A stretch of 64,000 nucleotides of DNA, from positions 186,001 through 250,000 of the forward strand of contig NZ_AGFF01000008.1 in assembly GCF_000226215.1 (NCBI RefSeq), given 5' to 3'. Below the pieces are notes generated by a model. The model was not told the origin of the DNA. It ran no database searches and saw only the letters and a program-made list of their open reading frames with translations. The translations under genes and the position numbers were made by a program. Of this stretch, positions 48,056 through 59,129 are shown in pieces (the first letter of the stretch is position 1; each line of letters begins with the position of its first letter). This stretch comes from Dietzia alimentaria 72 (GTDB taxonomy: Bacteria > Actinomycetota > Actinomycetes > Mycobacteriales > Mycobacteriaceae).

Positions 48056-48799
48056 TCAGCCGTGGCGGCGCACGACATCCGCTAGATCCGCGCGCTCGGT
48101 TCGAAACGCGTTGGCGGGATGCTCGGCGTCGGCGTACCCGAACGCGATTCCGCACACGATCAGCCGGTCCTCCGGAATTCCCAGGTGCTCGCGGATCCCG
48201 TCCGAGTACAGCGCCAGCGCCGCCTGCGCGCACGTGGCCACACCGACCGACGTGGCCGCCGCTAGGAACGTGGACACATAGGCGCCGCAGTCGACCGCGC
48301 CGTACGTGCCAAGGCCGGCGTCAGAGGTGATGATTGCGACGTGTGGCGCTCCGAAGAACCGGTAGTTCTCGAGCATCTGGCGGGTCCGCGCGTCATGGTC
48401 GGACCGCTCGATCCCGAGCGCCGAGTAAAGTCCGAAGCCGCTTGCCCTGCGCCTGTCGGAGTACACGCCGTCGTAGCGCTCGGGCGCCGGCAGGTCCGAC
48501 TTCATCGGGTTGGTCACCACGTGATCGGTGAGCGCCTTGCCGAACGCGGCCGTCGCCTCGCCAGAGACCAGGTCGACCTGCCAGGCCTGCGAATTGCACC
48601 ACGATGCCGTGCGCTGCGCCATCCGCAGGATCTGGTCAATCGTCTCCTCCGGCACCAGGTCCGAGGTGAAGCTACGGCAACTGTGGCGGTCGTCCAGGAT
48701 CTGCTCGAGAACGGCGGCCGCGCTGCCAGCGGATTCAGTGGTGCTGGCGGTTGCAACGTCGCTGGCAGGGACAGCGGGCATAACGGTGGCGTCGGGCAT
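48056..48799 (-). CDS. Nitroreductase family flavoprotein
   Basis: This 247-residue protein of the FMN-dependent nitroreductase superfamily shows the N-terminal RHSCRSFTSDLVPEETIDQI motif and QRTASWCNSQAWQVDLVSG. A C-terminal FMN-phosphate region is recognisable around LIVCGIAFGYADAEHPAN. These are typical of NAD(P)H-dependent reductases for nitro or quinone substrates, usually cytoplasmic dimers. The ATG at 48799 has a CTCTGGAG site upstream. Its substrate cannot be inferred. It stands between treZ-side genes and the repeat-flanked AbiEi-like gene. Confidence 0.85.
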   Translation of the reverse strand: MPDATVMPAVPASDVATASTTESAGSAAAVLEQILDDRHSCRSFTSDLVPEETIDQILRMAQRTASWCNSQAWQVDLVSGEATAAFGKALTDHVVTNPMKSDLPAPERYDGVYSDRRRASGFGLYSALGIERSDHDARTRQMLENYRFFGAPHVAIITSDAGLGTYGAVDCGAYVSTFLAAATSVGVATCAQAALALYSDGIREHLGIPEDRLIVCGIAFGYADAEHPANAFRTERADLADVVRRHG

Positions 48800-48896
48800 T
48801 GGCACTCCAGAGGGGAATTCGCGGGTTGTGACTTCAGTCTCGCACGGACGCAGGCGCGCCCTGCCGCCGCCATCGAGCAGCCTCTGCCTCACGACA

Positions 48897-48952
48897 CCTA
48901 TCCGATCGCGCGGGACCTATCGGATCCCATAGGCATGGTGAATTCGGATAGG
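48897..48952 (+). repeat. 56-bp palindromic repeat, copy 1
   Basis: This element begins CCTATCCGA and ends TCGGATAGG, which pair as a perfect 9-bp stem (11 bp with flanking CA/TG). An inner inverted pair CCTAT/ATAGG lies at its positions 20-37. It aligns with the reverse complement of copy 2 at 43 of 56 positions without gaps, and at 38 of 56 in direct orientation. It lies in the 337-nt gap between the nitroreductase and AbiEi-like starts; the rest of that gap holds no gene I can support. Confidence 0.7.
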
Positions 48953-49136
48953 TGCGGGGCGCGGAAGAGGATGCGTCGTCTATTCGAAATGAGCTCGCCA
49001 CGGCGAATCCGCTGCTCCCTCGGCGTGAATCGGCTGCGGTCAGTCGAATTCCCCAGTGCTGCCGTTCTCCACAGCCCGCTCACATTAGGAGGCATACGGC
49101 GGGGATCGCCGTCTTGAGCTGCCTGATGATCTGGCT

Positions 49137-50066
49137 ATGAACGCCATCGAAGAACTTCGTCCCATGCTCATCACCACCGATCAGCTACTTAGTCGAGGCA
49201 TGACGAGTCAGAAAGTTAGCCAGTCAGTGGCATCCGGCGAGCTGATCAGGATCAGGCCCGGCTTCTACGTCGAAGGCCGAGCGCGTGAGCTCCGCAGGAA
49301 AGACCGCCATCTGCTCTCAGTTCTCGCTGCGAACTCCGCGCTGGACGGCCCCATCTTCTCGCATTCGTCGGCGGCGCTTGTTCATGGATTGCCGGGCTGG
49401 GGACTGCCTCTCAGGAAAGTGTCGGTGTCTGAGGACTGCGCTAGGGCGCGTTCCCGCACTAGCAGGCTGGTGGATTTCCACTGTGTCCCGAACCTCCACG
49501 ATGACGTGAGCACAGTGAACGGTCTACGGGTCACCAACGCCGAGCGGACAGTGACTGAGGTCGCGATGACGGCGGGACGAGACGCGAGCGTGGCGGTCGC
49601 TGACGCGGCTCTGAACAGCGGAACTACAACGCCAGAGTCTCTGGATCTGGCGATGCGCCGAGCTGCCGGCCGGCCAGGGATTAAACGCGCTCGTCTGGCG
49701 ATGAGTCTTGGCGATGCCAAAAGTGAAAGCGTGGCGGAATCGTTGAGCCGGCTCACCTTTCGGGACTTCGGTCTGCCCGAGCCCGAGTCCCAGGTCGAGA
49801 TCTTCACCCCCAGTGGCGCCCGGGTTGCCCGCGTTGACTTCCTCTGGCATGAATACGGCGTTGTGGGCGAATGCGACGGGTTCGGCAAGTATTTCGACAG
49901 CGCGAGCCCGGCAGAATCCAGACACCGGCTCGGAATGGAGAAGGACCGCGACGCAGAACTCACGGCCCTCGGATACCGGGTCCTGCATTGGCGATGGCGA
50001 GACCTCGAGGAGCCCCATCTCCTCGCTGCGCGGATTCGGAGGGTGCTGTTTTCTGCTGCCGCTTGA
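49137..50066 (+). CDS. AbiEi antitoxin-like / DUF559 (VSR-type) protein
   Basis: This 309-residue protein starts with a winged-helix region like that of AbiEi antitoxins: LITTDQLLSRGMTSQKVSQS and then ELIRIRPGFYVEG. FSHSSAALVHGLPGW follows. The C-terminal 100 residues match the DUF559/very-short-patch-repair endonuclease-like fold, with VDFLWHEYGVVGECDG as the acidic core and ELTALGYRVLHWRWRDL at the end. Such proteins are common and mobile in actinobacteria. No AbiEii nucleotidyltransferase toxin is adjacent, so it is an orphan. Its base composition looks less GC-rich than neighbours. The start codon lacks a ribosome binding site. Confidence 0.72.
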   Translation: MNAIEELRPMLITTDQLLSRGMTSQKVSQSVASGELIRIRPGFYVEGRARELRRKDRHLLSVLAANSALDGPIFSHSSAALVHGLPGWGLPLRKVSVSEDCARARSRTSRLVDFHCVPNLHDDVSTVNGLRVTNAERTVTEVAMTAGRDASVAVADAALNSGTTTPESLDLAMRRAAGRPGIKRARLAMSLGDAKSESVAESLSRLTFRDFGLPEPESQVEIFTPSGARVARVDFLWHEYGVVGECDGFGKYFDSASPAESRHRLGMEKDRDAELTALGYRVLHWRWRDLEEPHLLAARIRRVLFSAAA

Positions 50067-50175
50067 AAGATGGTTCGCCGAGACAACAGAACCGGTCGAA
50101 TTCTTTGCTAACCCCAGCAGGAGAGCCGCGACGCCCCAGAAGCAGTCCCACGGCCCCGACACGAGGCCCACGGCG

Positions 50176-50231
50176 CCTATCGGATTCCGCGACGCCCATG
50201 GGATCCGTTAGGTCTATCGCAATCCGATAGG
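50176..50231 (-). repeat. 56-bp palindromic repeat, copy 2
   Basis: CCTATCGGATT (50176-50186) and AATCCGATAGG (50221-50231) form a perfect 11-bp inverted pair. Compared with copy 1, the pair at element positions 7 and 50 changes from C-G to G-C, so the stem is kept by a compensatory change. The octamer GGCAGAGG at 50245-50252 mirrors CCTCTGCC at 48881-48888 outside copy 1, extending the inverted relation beyond the core. Confidence 0.7.
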
Positions 50232-50295
50232 TCTCGCGGGGAGGGGCAGAGGTTCGCGGAGTTGGGCGTTGGTCTCGGGGAGTCAGGCAGACCGA

Positions 50296-50301
50296 TAGTC
50301 T
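50296..50301 (+). promoter_or_regulatory. -10 box of a leaderless S4-protein promoter
   Basis: TAGTCT lies 6 nt before the ATG at 50308 with no ribosome binding site. Confidence 0.45.
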
Positions 50302-50307
50302 GGATTC

Positions 50308-50679
50308 ATGGGTGTGCGGGTCGATGCGTGGACATGGTCGGTGCGACTGTTCCCGTCGCGGACCAAGGCCGCCGCTGCGTGTCGGGGCGGCCATGTCAAG
50401 GTCAACGGTGAGGCGGTGCAGCCATCGAAGAACGTCGTACCCGGCGATCGCGTGCAGGTGACGGGCACGCTGGGGCGCATCCGCATCCTCGAGGTGGTGC
50501 AGACCGTCAGTAAGCGGGTCGGCGCTCCGGTGGCTGCGACCTGCTACATCGATCATTCGCCCGCGCCGCCGCCCAAAGAGGTCCTCGCCTCGCAACCGCG
50601 CAGAGACCGCGGAGCGGGACGGCCGACCAAGCGCGAGCGCCGCGAGACCGATTGGCTGCTGGGCAGAGACCCGGTCTGA
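50308..50679 (+). CDS. S4-domain RNA-binding protein (Hsp15-like)
   Basis: This 123-residue protein has an N-terminal S4 RNA-binding domain: VRVDAWTWSVRLFPSRTKAA, then CRGGHVKVNGEAVQPSKNV and VPGDRVQVTG. The C-terminal half is basic (QPRRDRGAGRPTKRERRETD). It resembles Hsp15 (HslR), which binds free 50S subunits carrying nascent chains. The role here is inferred from domain architecture. A -10 box directly upstream suggests a leaderless mRNA. It is convergent with treY. Confidence 0.85.
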   Translation: MGVRVDAWTWSVRLFPSRTKAAAACRGGHVKVNGEAVQPSKNVVPGDRVQVTGTLGRIRILEVVQTVSKRVGAPVAATCYIDHSPAPPPKEVLASQPRRDRGAGRPTKRERRETDWLLGRDPV

Positions 50680-50797
50680 GCCTCGGACCGAGACCCGGGC
50701 TGAGCGGCGAATGAAGCTGCGCCAGCGAAAGCCAGTGCCAGCCGCGGTAGCTGAGCCTGCGCCATCGCCATCGGAAACTGAGCCCGCGTCACCCGAG

Positions 50798-53284
50798 TCA
50801 GCCGCGCGCCCGCTCGATCACCACCAGCGCCGCATCGGCGAGCAGTTCGCCCACGTCAACGCGGCCGGAGATGCGGACACCGCTGCCTGAACCGCCGCCC
50901 AAACCGGAGCCGGACGAGCCGATCGCGCTCACCGCCCATGACCCGGGGGGCAGGTCCACCGCGGTGCCGACGAAGTCCTCGGGAGGCATCACCGCGGTGC
51001 GCCGCCGGGCGATCATGCCGACCACCGGCCGGCCGTCGACCTCCCGCGTGAACGACACCACCTCGGAGCCTGCGGGACCGTGGACCGGAATCGGCACGTG
51101 GGCACCTCCCGCGAGGGCGTCCGGATACTCGCGACGCACCCGCAACAGCTGGCGGACCAGCAGGAACTTGGGATGCCCTGCGCGCGCCACGGCTCCGGAC
51201 CGAAGCGGGCCGTAGTCCACGAACCGGCGGTTGTCCGGATCGACCAGCGAGTCCTCCCAGACCTCCGTGCCCTGGTAGACATCCGGCACACCTGGCGCGA
51301 GCAATTGCAGGGCCTTGGCGAGCAGCGCGGTGTCGCGGCCCGCGGGGGCGATGCGCTCCACGAACGAGCTCACCATCCCGGCACCTGAGTCGATGAGTCC
51401 GTCGACCCACCGATGCATGGCGGACTCGAACTGCGCATCCTGATCGGTCCACGTGGTGTGCACCGCGGCCTCGCGTAGCGCTTTGTCGGCATAAGCATGC
51501 AGACGCGACCGCAGTTCCTTCGACGGCCCACCCAGCTCCGGCCACACGCCCACGATCACCTGCAGCAGGAAGTAGCCGGCGTCCGCGGCGGGCGGCGGGA
51601 ACTTGGCGAACACCTCCCCGACGAACTCCGCCCACTCGTCCGGCACCTGCGAGAACACCGAAATGCGGGCGCGTACGTCCTCACCGCGCTTGGTGTCGTG
51701 CGTGCTCAGCGCGGACATCGCCAGCGGTGTGGCCCGAGCTCGCTCGGCCATCGCCAGATGGAACGCGTCCGTGGATAGCCCCATGAGCCCGGGTGAGCCG
51801 CCCACCTCGTTGAGCGAGACGAGCCGGCCCAGCCGGTAGAACAGTCGGTCCTCCTCGGCTTTGGCGGTAGCGGCACCGGTGACCTGCGCGAGCCTGACCG
51901 ACGTCTCACCACCGCGGGCCAGGGCCCCGGCCACGAGCGCGAGCGGCACTGCCAGTTCCGGCCGCTGCCGCCGCAGCTCCTCCACGATCGCCGGGAGCGT
52001 GCCACGCAGGACGGGGTAGTCGGCCCGATAGAACGGCGTCTGCGCGATCACCGAGATCAGCGCTTCGCGGAGGAGGGCCTCGTCGTCGTCGATCCCGACG
52101 TCGTCGGGGCTCCGTTCGCCCCCGCTGCCACCGACCCCGCTGCCCGCGCCGTTGCTAGCACCACCGTCGCGACGTACCGCCCGCACCAACCGCGCCAATT
52201 CGGGCGCCAGATCCTCGGCCACGATCTGCCGCTTGAGCTCGGCGGACTGCGCGTGCACCTGGGCGTCGTCCCCTGGCCCGTCGCAGTACTGCTCGGCCAG
52301 CTCCGACAGCCGACCTTCGCCGCGGGTGTCCACGAGCAGCTGGTCGATCAACCGAAGCATGTCGTAGCCCGTGGTGCCGTCGACTCCCATGGCGGGCTCG
52401 AGCACCTCAGGCGGCGTGATGCGAGTTCCGGGCGCGAGGATCTTCTCGACCAGCAGCCACCGGTCCGGGCCGGCGAGCTCACGCAGTCTGCGCGCGTAGT
52501 CCACGGGGTCGGCGAGGCCGTCGGGGTGATCGACGCGGATGCCGTCCACCAGATCCTCCTCGCACCAGCGGCGCACCTGGGCATGCGTGGCCTCAAAGAC
52601 CTCGGGATCCTCCTGCCGCAGCCCGGCCAGCTCGGTCACGGTGAAGAACCTCCGATATCCCAGCAGCGGCTCACGCCAGTGGACCAGGCGGTAGTGCTGC
52701 CGGTCGTGCACCTGCTGAGCCGTGCCGCCCTCGGTGCCGGGAGCGATCGGGAACCGGTGCTCGTAGAAGTGCAGTTCGTGGGTACCTGCCCCTGTGTCGA
52801 CGACGACGAGGTCCGCCACGTCGTCCGGCGAGCCGAGCACCGGGATCGCGATCCGCCCGCCGACGCCATTGTCGGGCGCGGTGTCGAAGTCGAAGAACGA
52901 GAAGTACGACGAGTCCGGGCCCCGCCGCAGCGCGTCCCACCACCACGGGTTGGCGGCGGGCTGCTCCACGCCCAGGTGATTGGGCACGATGTCCACCACC
53001 AGACCCAGACCGTGCTCCCGGCACGCGGCCCGCAGCTCGCGCAGTCCGTCGATCCCGCCGAGTTCTGCAGAAACAGTGGTCGGATCCACCACGTCGTAGC
53101 CGTGCGTCGAGCCGGGCGTGGCCGTGAGAATCGGCGAGAGGTACACGGCCCCCACCCCGAGCTCGGCCAGATAGGGGAGCAGCTCCTGCGCGTCGGTCAG
53201 GGTGAAGCCGCGACCGTCCGGGTCGGAGGCCGGGGTACGTAGCTGGAGCCGGTAGGTGCTGGAGGGCGTCGCGCGGCGGTCCAC
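50798..53284 (-). CDS. treY: Malto-oligosyltrehalose synthase TreY
   Basis: This 828-residue GH13 enzyme isomerises the reducing-end glucose of maltodextrins from alpha-1,4 to alpha,alpha-1,1. Motifs are STYRLQL at the N-terminus, VVDIVPNHLGVEQPAA, the nucleophile in DGIRVDHPDGLADP, the acid in LLVEKILAPG, and ALSTHDTKRGEDVRARI. A Gly/Ser-rich insertion (GAGSGVGGSGGERSPDD, about residues 380-396) interrupts the central domain. The GTG start lies 3 nt after the treX stop, so the genes form an operon. Confidence 0.94.
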   Translation of the reverse strand: MDRRATPSSTYRLQLRTPASDPDGRGFTLTDAQELLPYLAELGVGAVYLSPILTATPGSTHGYDVVDPTTVSAELGGIDGLRELRAACREHGLGLVVDIVPNHLGVEQPAANPWWWDALRRGPDSSYFSFFDFDTAPDNGVGGRIAIPVLGSPDDVADLVVVDTGAGTHELHFYEHRFPIAPGTEGGTAQQVHDRQHYRLVHWREPLLGYRRFFTVTELAGLRQEDPEVFEATHAQVRRWCEEDLVDGIRVDHPDGLADPVDYARRLRELAGPDRWLLVEKILAPGTRITPPEVLEPAMGVDGTTGYDMLRLIDQLLVDTRGEGRLSELAEQYCDGPGDDAQVHAQSAELKRQIVAEDLAPELARLVRAVRRDGGASNGAGSGVGGSGGERSPDDVGIDDDEALLREALISVIAQTPFYRADYPVLRGTLPAIVEELRRQRPELAVPLALVAGALARGGETSVRLAQVTGAATAKAEEDRLFYRLGRLVSLNEVGGSPGLMGLSTDAFHLAMAERARATPLAMSALSTHDTKRGEDVRARISVFSQVPDEWAEFVGEVFAKFPPPAADAGYFLLQVIVGVWPELGGPSKELRSRLHAYADKALREAAVHTTWTDQDAQFESAMHRWVDGLIDSGAGMVSSFVERIAPAGRDTALLAKALQLLAPGVPDVYQGTEVWEDSLVDPDNRRFVDYGPLRSGAVARAGHPKFLLVRQLLRVRREYPDALAGGAHVPIPVHGPAGSEVVSFTREVDGRPVVGMIARRRTAVMPPEDFVGTAVDLPPGSWAVSAIGSSGSGLGGGSGSGVRISGRVDVGELLADAALVVIERARG

Positions 53285-53287
53285 GGG

Positions 53288-55479
<2,192 letters not shown>

Positions 55480-55483
<4 letters not shown>

Positions 55484-57675
55484 CACCAGCCGGTTGCGGG
55501 GCCCATCTGACGTGCGAGTTCGCCGGAGGCCGAGCGCACCCACGAGCCGGAGAGGTGGTGCGAATCGTGGTAGACGATCACGTTGCCCACCACCACGGGG
55601 CAGTTCACGGGGTTGCAGAGTCCGTCGGTGAGGTCGAGAAGCCGGAGGGAGTCGATCCCGGCGCCGGCCAGTGAGGCCGGGTTGACGGGGGAGATGGACA
55701 GCTCGCGCGGCATACCGCATTCCGCAGGGGTTCCGCCGTCCCCCAGGCAGTCGCCGGCACGGATCGGGCCACGCCCGTTGTTGAGCCAGGGGGTGTCGCG
55801 GACGGCGATCACGCCGATGCCCTGCTGATCGAGCGCGCGCCACAGGTCGACGTACTGGCGGGGCGCGAAGTCCGGCCCCACCACGCCGACGGGCCGGGTG
55901 GCGGTGGTGAACACGAAATCCGGGGCGAGGCCGGCGAGTGCGGCAAGCGCCCTGGGGGTCCACTCGGTGCAGCTCGGGTAGATCTCGCCGTCGTCGGAGA
56001 CGGTGGCATCGAGGGTGAGCGGGCAGCCCATCTTGAGCACGGTCACCACGCGGAAGCCGTAGTGGCGTCCGACCTCGTCGAGGCCGCTGATCCAGTGCTC
56101 GGCGTGGGAGCCTCCGACCAGGGCGATGGTGCGGGGGGAGGCGGTGTCGCCGTAGACGCACATCTCGACCTCGGAGGACTCGAAGTCCGAAATGCAGCCG
56201 TCCAGGGTGCTGGCGGGCAGGTCGTTGGCCACCTGGATCAGGGAGGGAACGTACGGCGCGTCGGGGGTGGGGATGCCCTCCAGGTAGGCGCGGGCGCCCG
56301 GGTGGTCGGGGTCGGTGAGGGAGTCGATGTAGGGGACCGAGGACCGGGATCCGGCGGTGGCACTCCACCAGCCGACGGTGCCGAGACTCGCCACGGCGGC
56401 GACGACGACGAGAGCGGTCGCGCCCACGAACCGCCTCTGCTCGAGAACGGACCGTTTCGGGCCGCTGTCTCGCATATCCCGTGCGATTGCCGCGGGGGTC
56501 TTGTTTCCGCGTGCCCGGCTTGCCATTCGGATCGGCCGTTCGACGTACTTCTCCGTGATGAGCGCCAGCACGATGGAGATCGCGATGATCGTCAGACCGG
56601 AGGTCACGGTGATCTCGGCCTCGCGGTCGGAGGACAACCACAGGATCAGCAACGGCCAGTGCCACAGGTACAGCGAATAGGAGATGTCGCCGAGGCGGCG
56701 GAAGGCTTTGGCGGACAGGAGCCAGGAGACGGGGTCCTTGGCCGGGGTCGCGCGTTCCCCCGGAGGCAGGTTGCCGCCGAGGATGATGAGCAGTGCGCCG
56801 CCGATCGGGTACCAGGCCATCGGGCCGGGGAAGTAGGCGGCGCCGTCAAAGAAGAATCCGGTGCTCACCACGAGGAACAGTCCGGCGACCGTGGCGATCC
56901 ACCGCAGCGGCCAGGGCAGGACGATCCCGGCAAGCAGGATCGCCACCAGGCCGCCGATGAGCAGTTCCCACATACGGGCGGCGGTGTCGTAGTAGTTCAA
57001 CTGCTGGTTGGCGGCCTGACCCAGGATCGACCACCACACCGACGCGGCGGTGCTGGCGGCGACGATCACCACGAGCGGCCACTTGGGCGATCCGCGACGG
57101 ATGATCAGACGCCACAGGGCGGTGAACCCGAGGATCACCGCGAGGAGCACAACGTAGAACTGTCCCTGCACGGACATCGACCAGAGATGCTGCAGGGGCG
57201 AGATGGTGGCGTCCGCTGCCGCATAGTCTGAGGCGGTGCTGGCCAGCTCCCAGTTCTGGTAGTAGAGCAGTGAGGCCACTGTCTGCTCGAAGATCGCCGA
57301 CCACTGGGTGGGCGGCTTGATGAGCACGGTTCCCAGGACGGTGGCCGCGATGGTCACGACAAGTGCCGGGTAGAGGCGTCGTATGAGCCGTTGCAGGTGT
57401 GGGAGCGGGTTCAGCGAGGTGGCAGGGTTGTCGGCACCACGCAGCAGCGAGCCCAGGAAGAAGAATCCGGACAGGGTGAGGAACACGTCCACGCCGCCGG
57501 AGACGCGGCCCATCCAGATGTGGAAGACCACCACCAGCCCGATTGCGAGACCGCGCAACCCGTCGATGTCGTGCCGATAGGCCATCTTTCCGGGTTTCCG
57601 CCAGACCGTCACCGTCTGCAGCCAGGTCGTCCCGCGTCCGCGCTCAGCGGGCTCGGGAGGAGAAGGGGTGGCCAC
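55480..57675 (-). CDS. Membrane acyltransferase with SGNH domain (Rv1565c-like)
   Basis: This 731-residue protein has an N-terminal acyltransferase-3 domain (DGLRGLAIGLVVVFHIW and about ten transmembrane helices to about residue 435) and a periplasmic SGNH hydrolase-like domain. The SGNH part has the catalytic serine in ALVGGSHAEHWISGLD and the His block in YHDSHHLSG. Such OafB-type enzymes O-acetylate envelope glycans. The same gene precedes treX in M. tuberculosis (Rv1565c). The GTG at 57675 has AGGAAG 9 nt upstream; an ATG at 57585 is an alternative. Its acceptor is unknown. Confidence 0.88.
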
Positions 57676-57799
57676 TGGCGGGTACTTCCTGACGTCTCAT
57701 CCGGGGTTCGGCAGGCGGTCCGACTCGCCGCTGGTCGATTCTGGGCGGAGCGGAGCCGGGTCCGATTAGACCACAGACGATCGGCTCAACCAGCGTTGG

Positions 57800-57805
57800 T
57801 ACAGT
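57800..57805 (+). promoter_or_regulatory. -10 box of leaderless membrane-protein gene
   Basis: TACAGT lies 6 nt before the ATG at 57812. Confidence 0.45.
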
Positions 57806-57811
57806 CCGCGC

Positions 57812-58435
57812 ATGACCAGCCCGTCGTCGTCGTCCCGGGTCGCGAACCTACCCGGCGCACTCTTACGCGCGGCGGGAACCCTCGTGGGCGTGGTGCTTCC
57901 CTATCTCGTGGCCGTGCTGGTGTGGATCGTCGCCGCGCCCCGGGCCGAATTGCTCTCGGTGGGAAACGGACGCGGAATACGGCTGGTGGATTCCGGCGTG
58001 GACGGCGGTAGTCAGCTCCTGATTCTCGTGATCCTGTTCATCTTTGCGACGGTCTGTGCGGCCCTGGTGCTGTGGCACCGGCACCCGCGGTTACGACGTC
58101 CCGGTGGAGTTGTGGTCCTCGCCCTCGTGCCGGGGCTCGTCTGTTCGATCGCCGCGGCGAACGCCACCCGGGTGGCAGATCTACTGGCCTCTCCGCCGCC
58201 GGACGCTCCGTACGGCGTGGTGGTGGCCCAGGCGCCCGCCGTGGGCGCGTTGTTCTTCGACCGACTGATCTATGGCGAGTCCGGCCCGTCGTGGGACTGG
58301 CTCCCGCCCGGTGCGGGATGGCTGGTCCTGGGCGCGATGATCGCCGCTTTCACGGTGGCCTTGCTGGCCTATTTCAGCGACTCGCCGGGCTTGGTCGGGG
58401 AGGCAGCCGCAGAGGATCCGAGTTGGGCGGCCTGA
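57812..58435 (+). CDS. Membrane protein of unknown function (possibly DUF2567)
   Basis: This 207-residue protein has four hydrophobic stretches: GTLVGVVLPYLVAVLVWIVA, LLILVILFIFATVCAALVLW, VVVLALVPGLVCSIAAANA and GWLVLGAMIAAFTVALLAYF. Between the first two is an extracytoplasmic loop. The layout recalls mycobacterial DUF2567 membrane proteins, but I am not certain. Its 3' end overlaps the end of nrtR by 62 nt on the opposite strand. It is divergent from the acyltransferase. Confidence 0.65.
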   Translation: MTSPSSSSRVANLPGALLRAAGTLVGVVLPYLVAVLVWIVAAPRAELLSVGNGRGIRLVDSGVDGGSQLLILVILFIFATVCAALVLWHRHPRLRRPGGVVVLALVPGLVCSIAAANATRVADLLASPPPDAPYGVVVAQAPAVGALFFDRLIYGESGPSWDWLPPGAGWLVLGAMIAAFTVALLAYFSDSPGLVGEAAAEDPSWAA

Positions 58436-59114
58436 GTGTGGCGAACTGGTCGGTGATCCGTAGTCGGCGTTCGGCAAACCGGTAGAGCGCGGCCGGCCGA
58501 CCTCCGGACGGGCCGGGGGGAGCGCTTCGCCCGCATCGCACCAGTTCGCCGCGCCGGGTGAGGATCCGCTGGAGGTTCGTCGGGTCCACCTGGTGTCCGA
58601 GGGCGGCGCCGTAGAGCTGCGCGAGCCAGGACAGGGTGAACTCGTCGGGTGCCAGGGCGAAGCCGAGCGTGGAGTAAGAGAGTTTGGCGGCCAGGCGGTC
58701 GCGGGCGCGGGCCACGATGTCGGCGTGGTCGTAGACGGTGTCGGGCAGTGCATCGACCCGGAACCAGGCTGTGTCGTCAGGCAGGTCGGGGTCGGCGTCG
58801 CTGGGGAGCACTCCGAGAAAGCCCGAGGCGAAGACCCGGCGGCCGGGGATGCGGGCGGGGTCGGAGAATTCGGACACGGACTCCAGGTGACTCAGTGACC
58901 GCACGTCCACCTTCTCCGCGAGTTGGCGCGTTGCGGAGGCGGGCAGGTCCTCGTCGTGTCGGACCTCGCCTCCGGGGAGGGCCCAGCGGCCGGCTTCGGG
59001 ACCCAACGAGTGCTGCCACAGCAGCACATGAAGGACGGGGACGTCGGCGCCCGGGACGGGGCGCACCTGGCCCACGACGACAAGCACTTCGTGAACGCTG
59101 TTACACTCTGACAT
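58374..59114 (-). CDS. nrtR: Nudix-related NAD biosynthesis regulator NrtR
   Basis: This 246-residue protein has an N-terminal Nudix domain and a C-terminal winged helix. The Nudix region reads ALPGGEVRHDEDLPASATRQ then LAEKVDV, so the catalytic REUXEE has become RQLAEK. The loss of two glutamates indicates a binding, not hydrolysing, domain, as in many NrtR proteins. The C-terminal part LAPDEFTLSWLAQLYGAALG and GRPAALYRF is the NrtR DNA-binding domain. ADP-ribose or NAD-derived ligands usually release it from DNA. It is divergent from nadA, as Rv1593c is. The ATG at 59114 abuts a palindromic operator. Confidence 0.9.
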   Translation of the reverse strand: MSECNSVHEVLVVVGQVRPVPGADVPVLHVLLWQHSLGPEAGRWALPGGEVRHDEDLPASATRQLAEKVDVRSLSHLESVSEFSDPARIPGRRVFASGFLGVLPSDADPDLPDDTAWFRVDALPDTVYDHADIVARARDRLAAKLSYSTLGFALAPDEFTLSWLAQLYGAALGHQVDPTNLQRILTRRGELVRCGRSAPPGPSGGRPAALYRFAERRLRITDQFATLRPPNSDPLRLPPRPSPASR

Positions 59115-59129
59115 GTTTTCGATTGTAAG
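59101..59129 (+). promoter_or_regulatory. Possible nadA promoter
   Basis: TTACAC (59101-59106) and TGTAAG (59124-59129) are separated by 17 nt and could form the -35 and -10 of nadA. The -10 lies inside the NrtR palindrome. Both matches are weak. Confidence 0.3.

Noticed and set aside
49137-50066. Complete AbiE toxin-antitoxin system
   Set aside because: No AbiEii nucleotidyltransferase toxin is next to the AbiEi-like gene; the neighbours are a nitroreductase and an S4 protein.
48881-50252. Insertion sequence call for the repeat-flanked segment
   Set aside because: There is no transposase or DDE/HUH motif, and no clear target-site duplication can be seen beyond the repeats, so I report repeats and a gene only.
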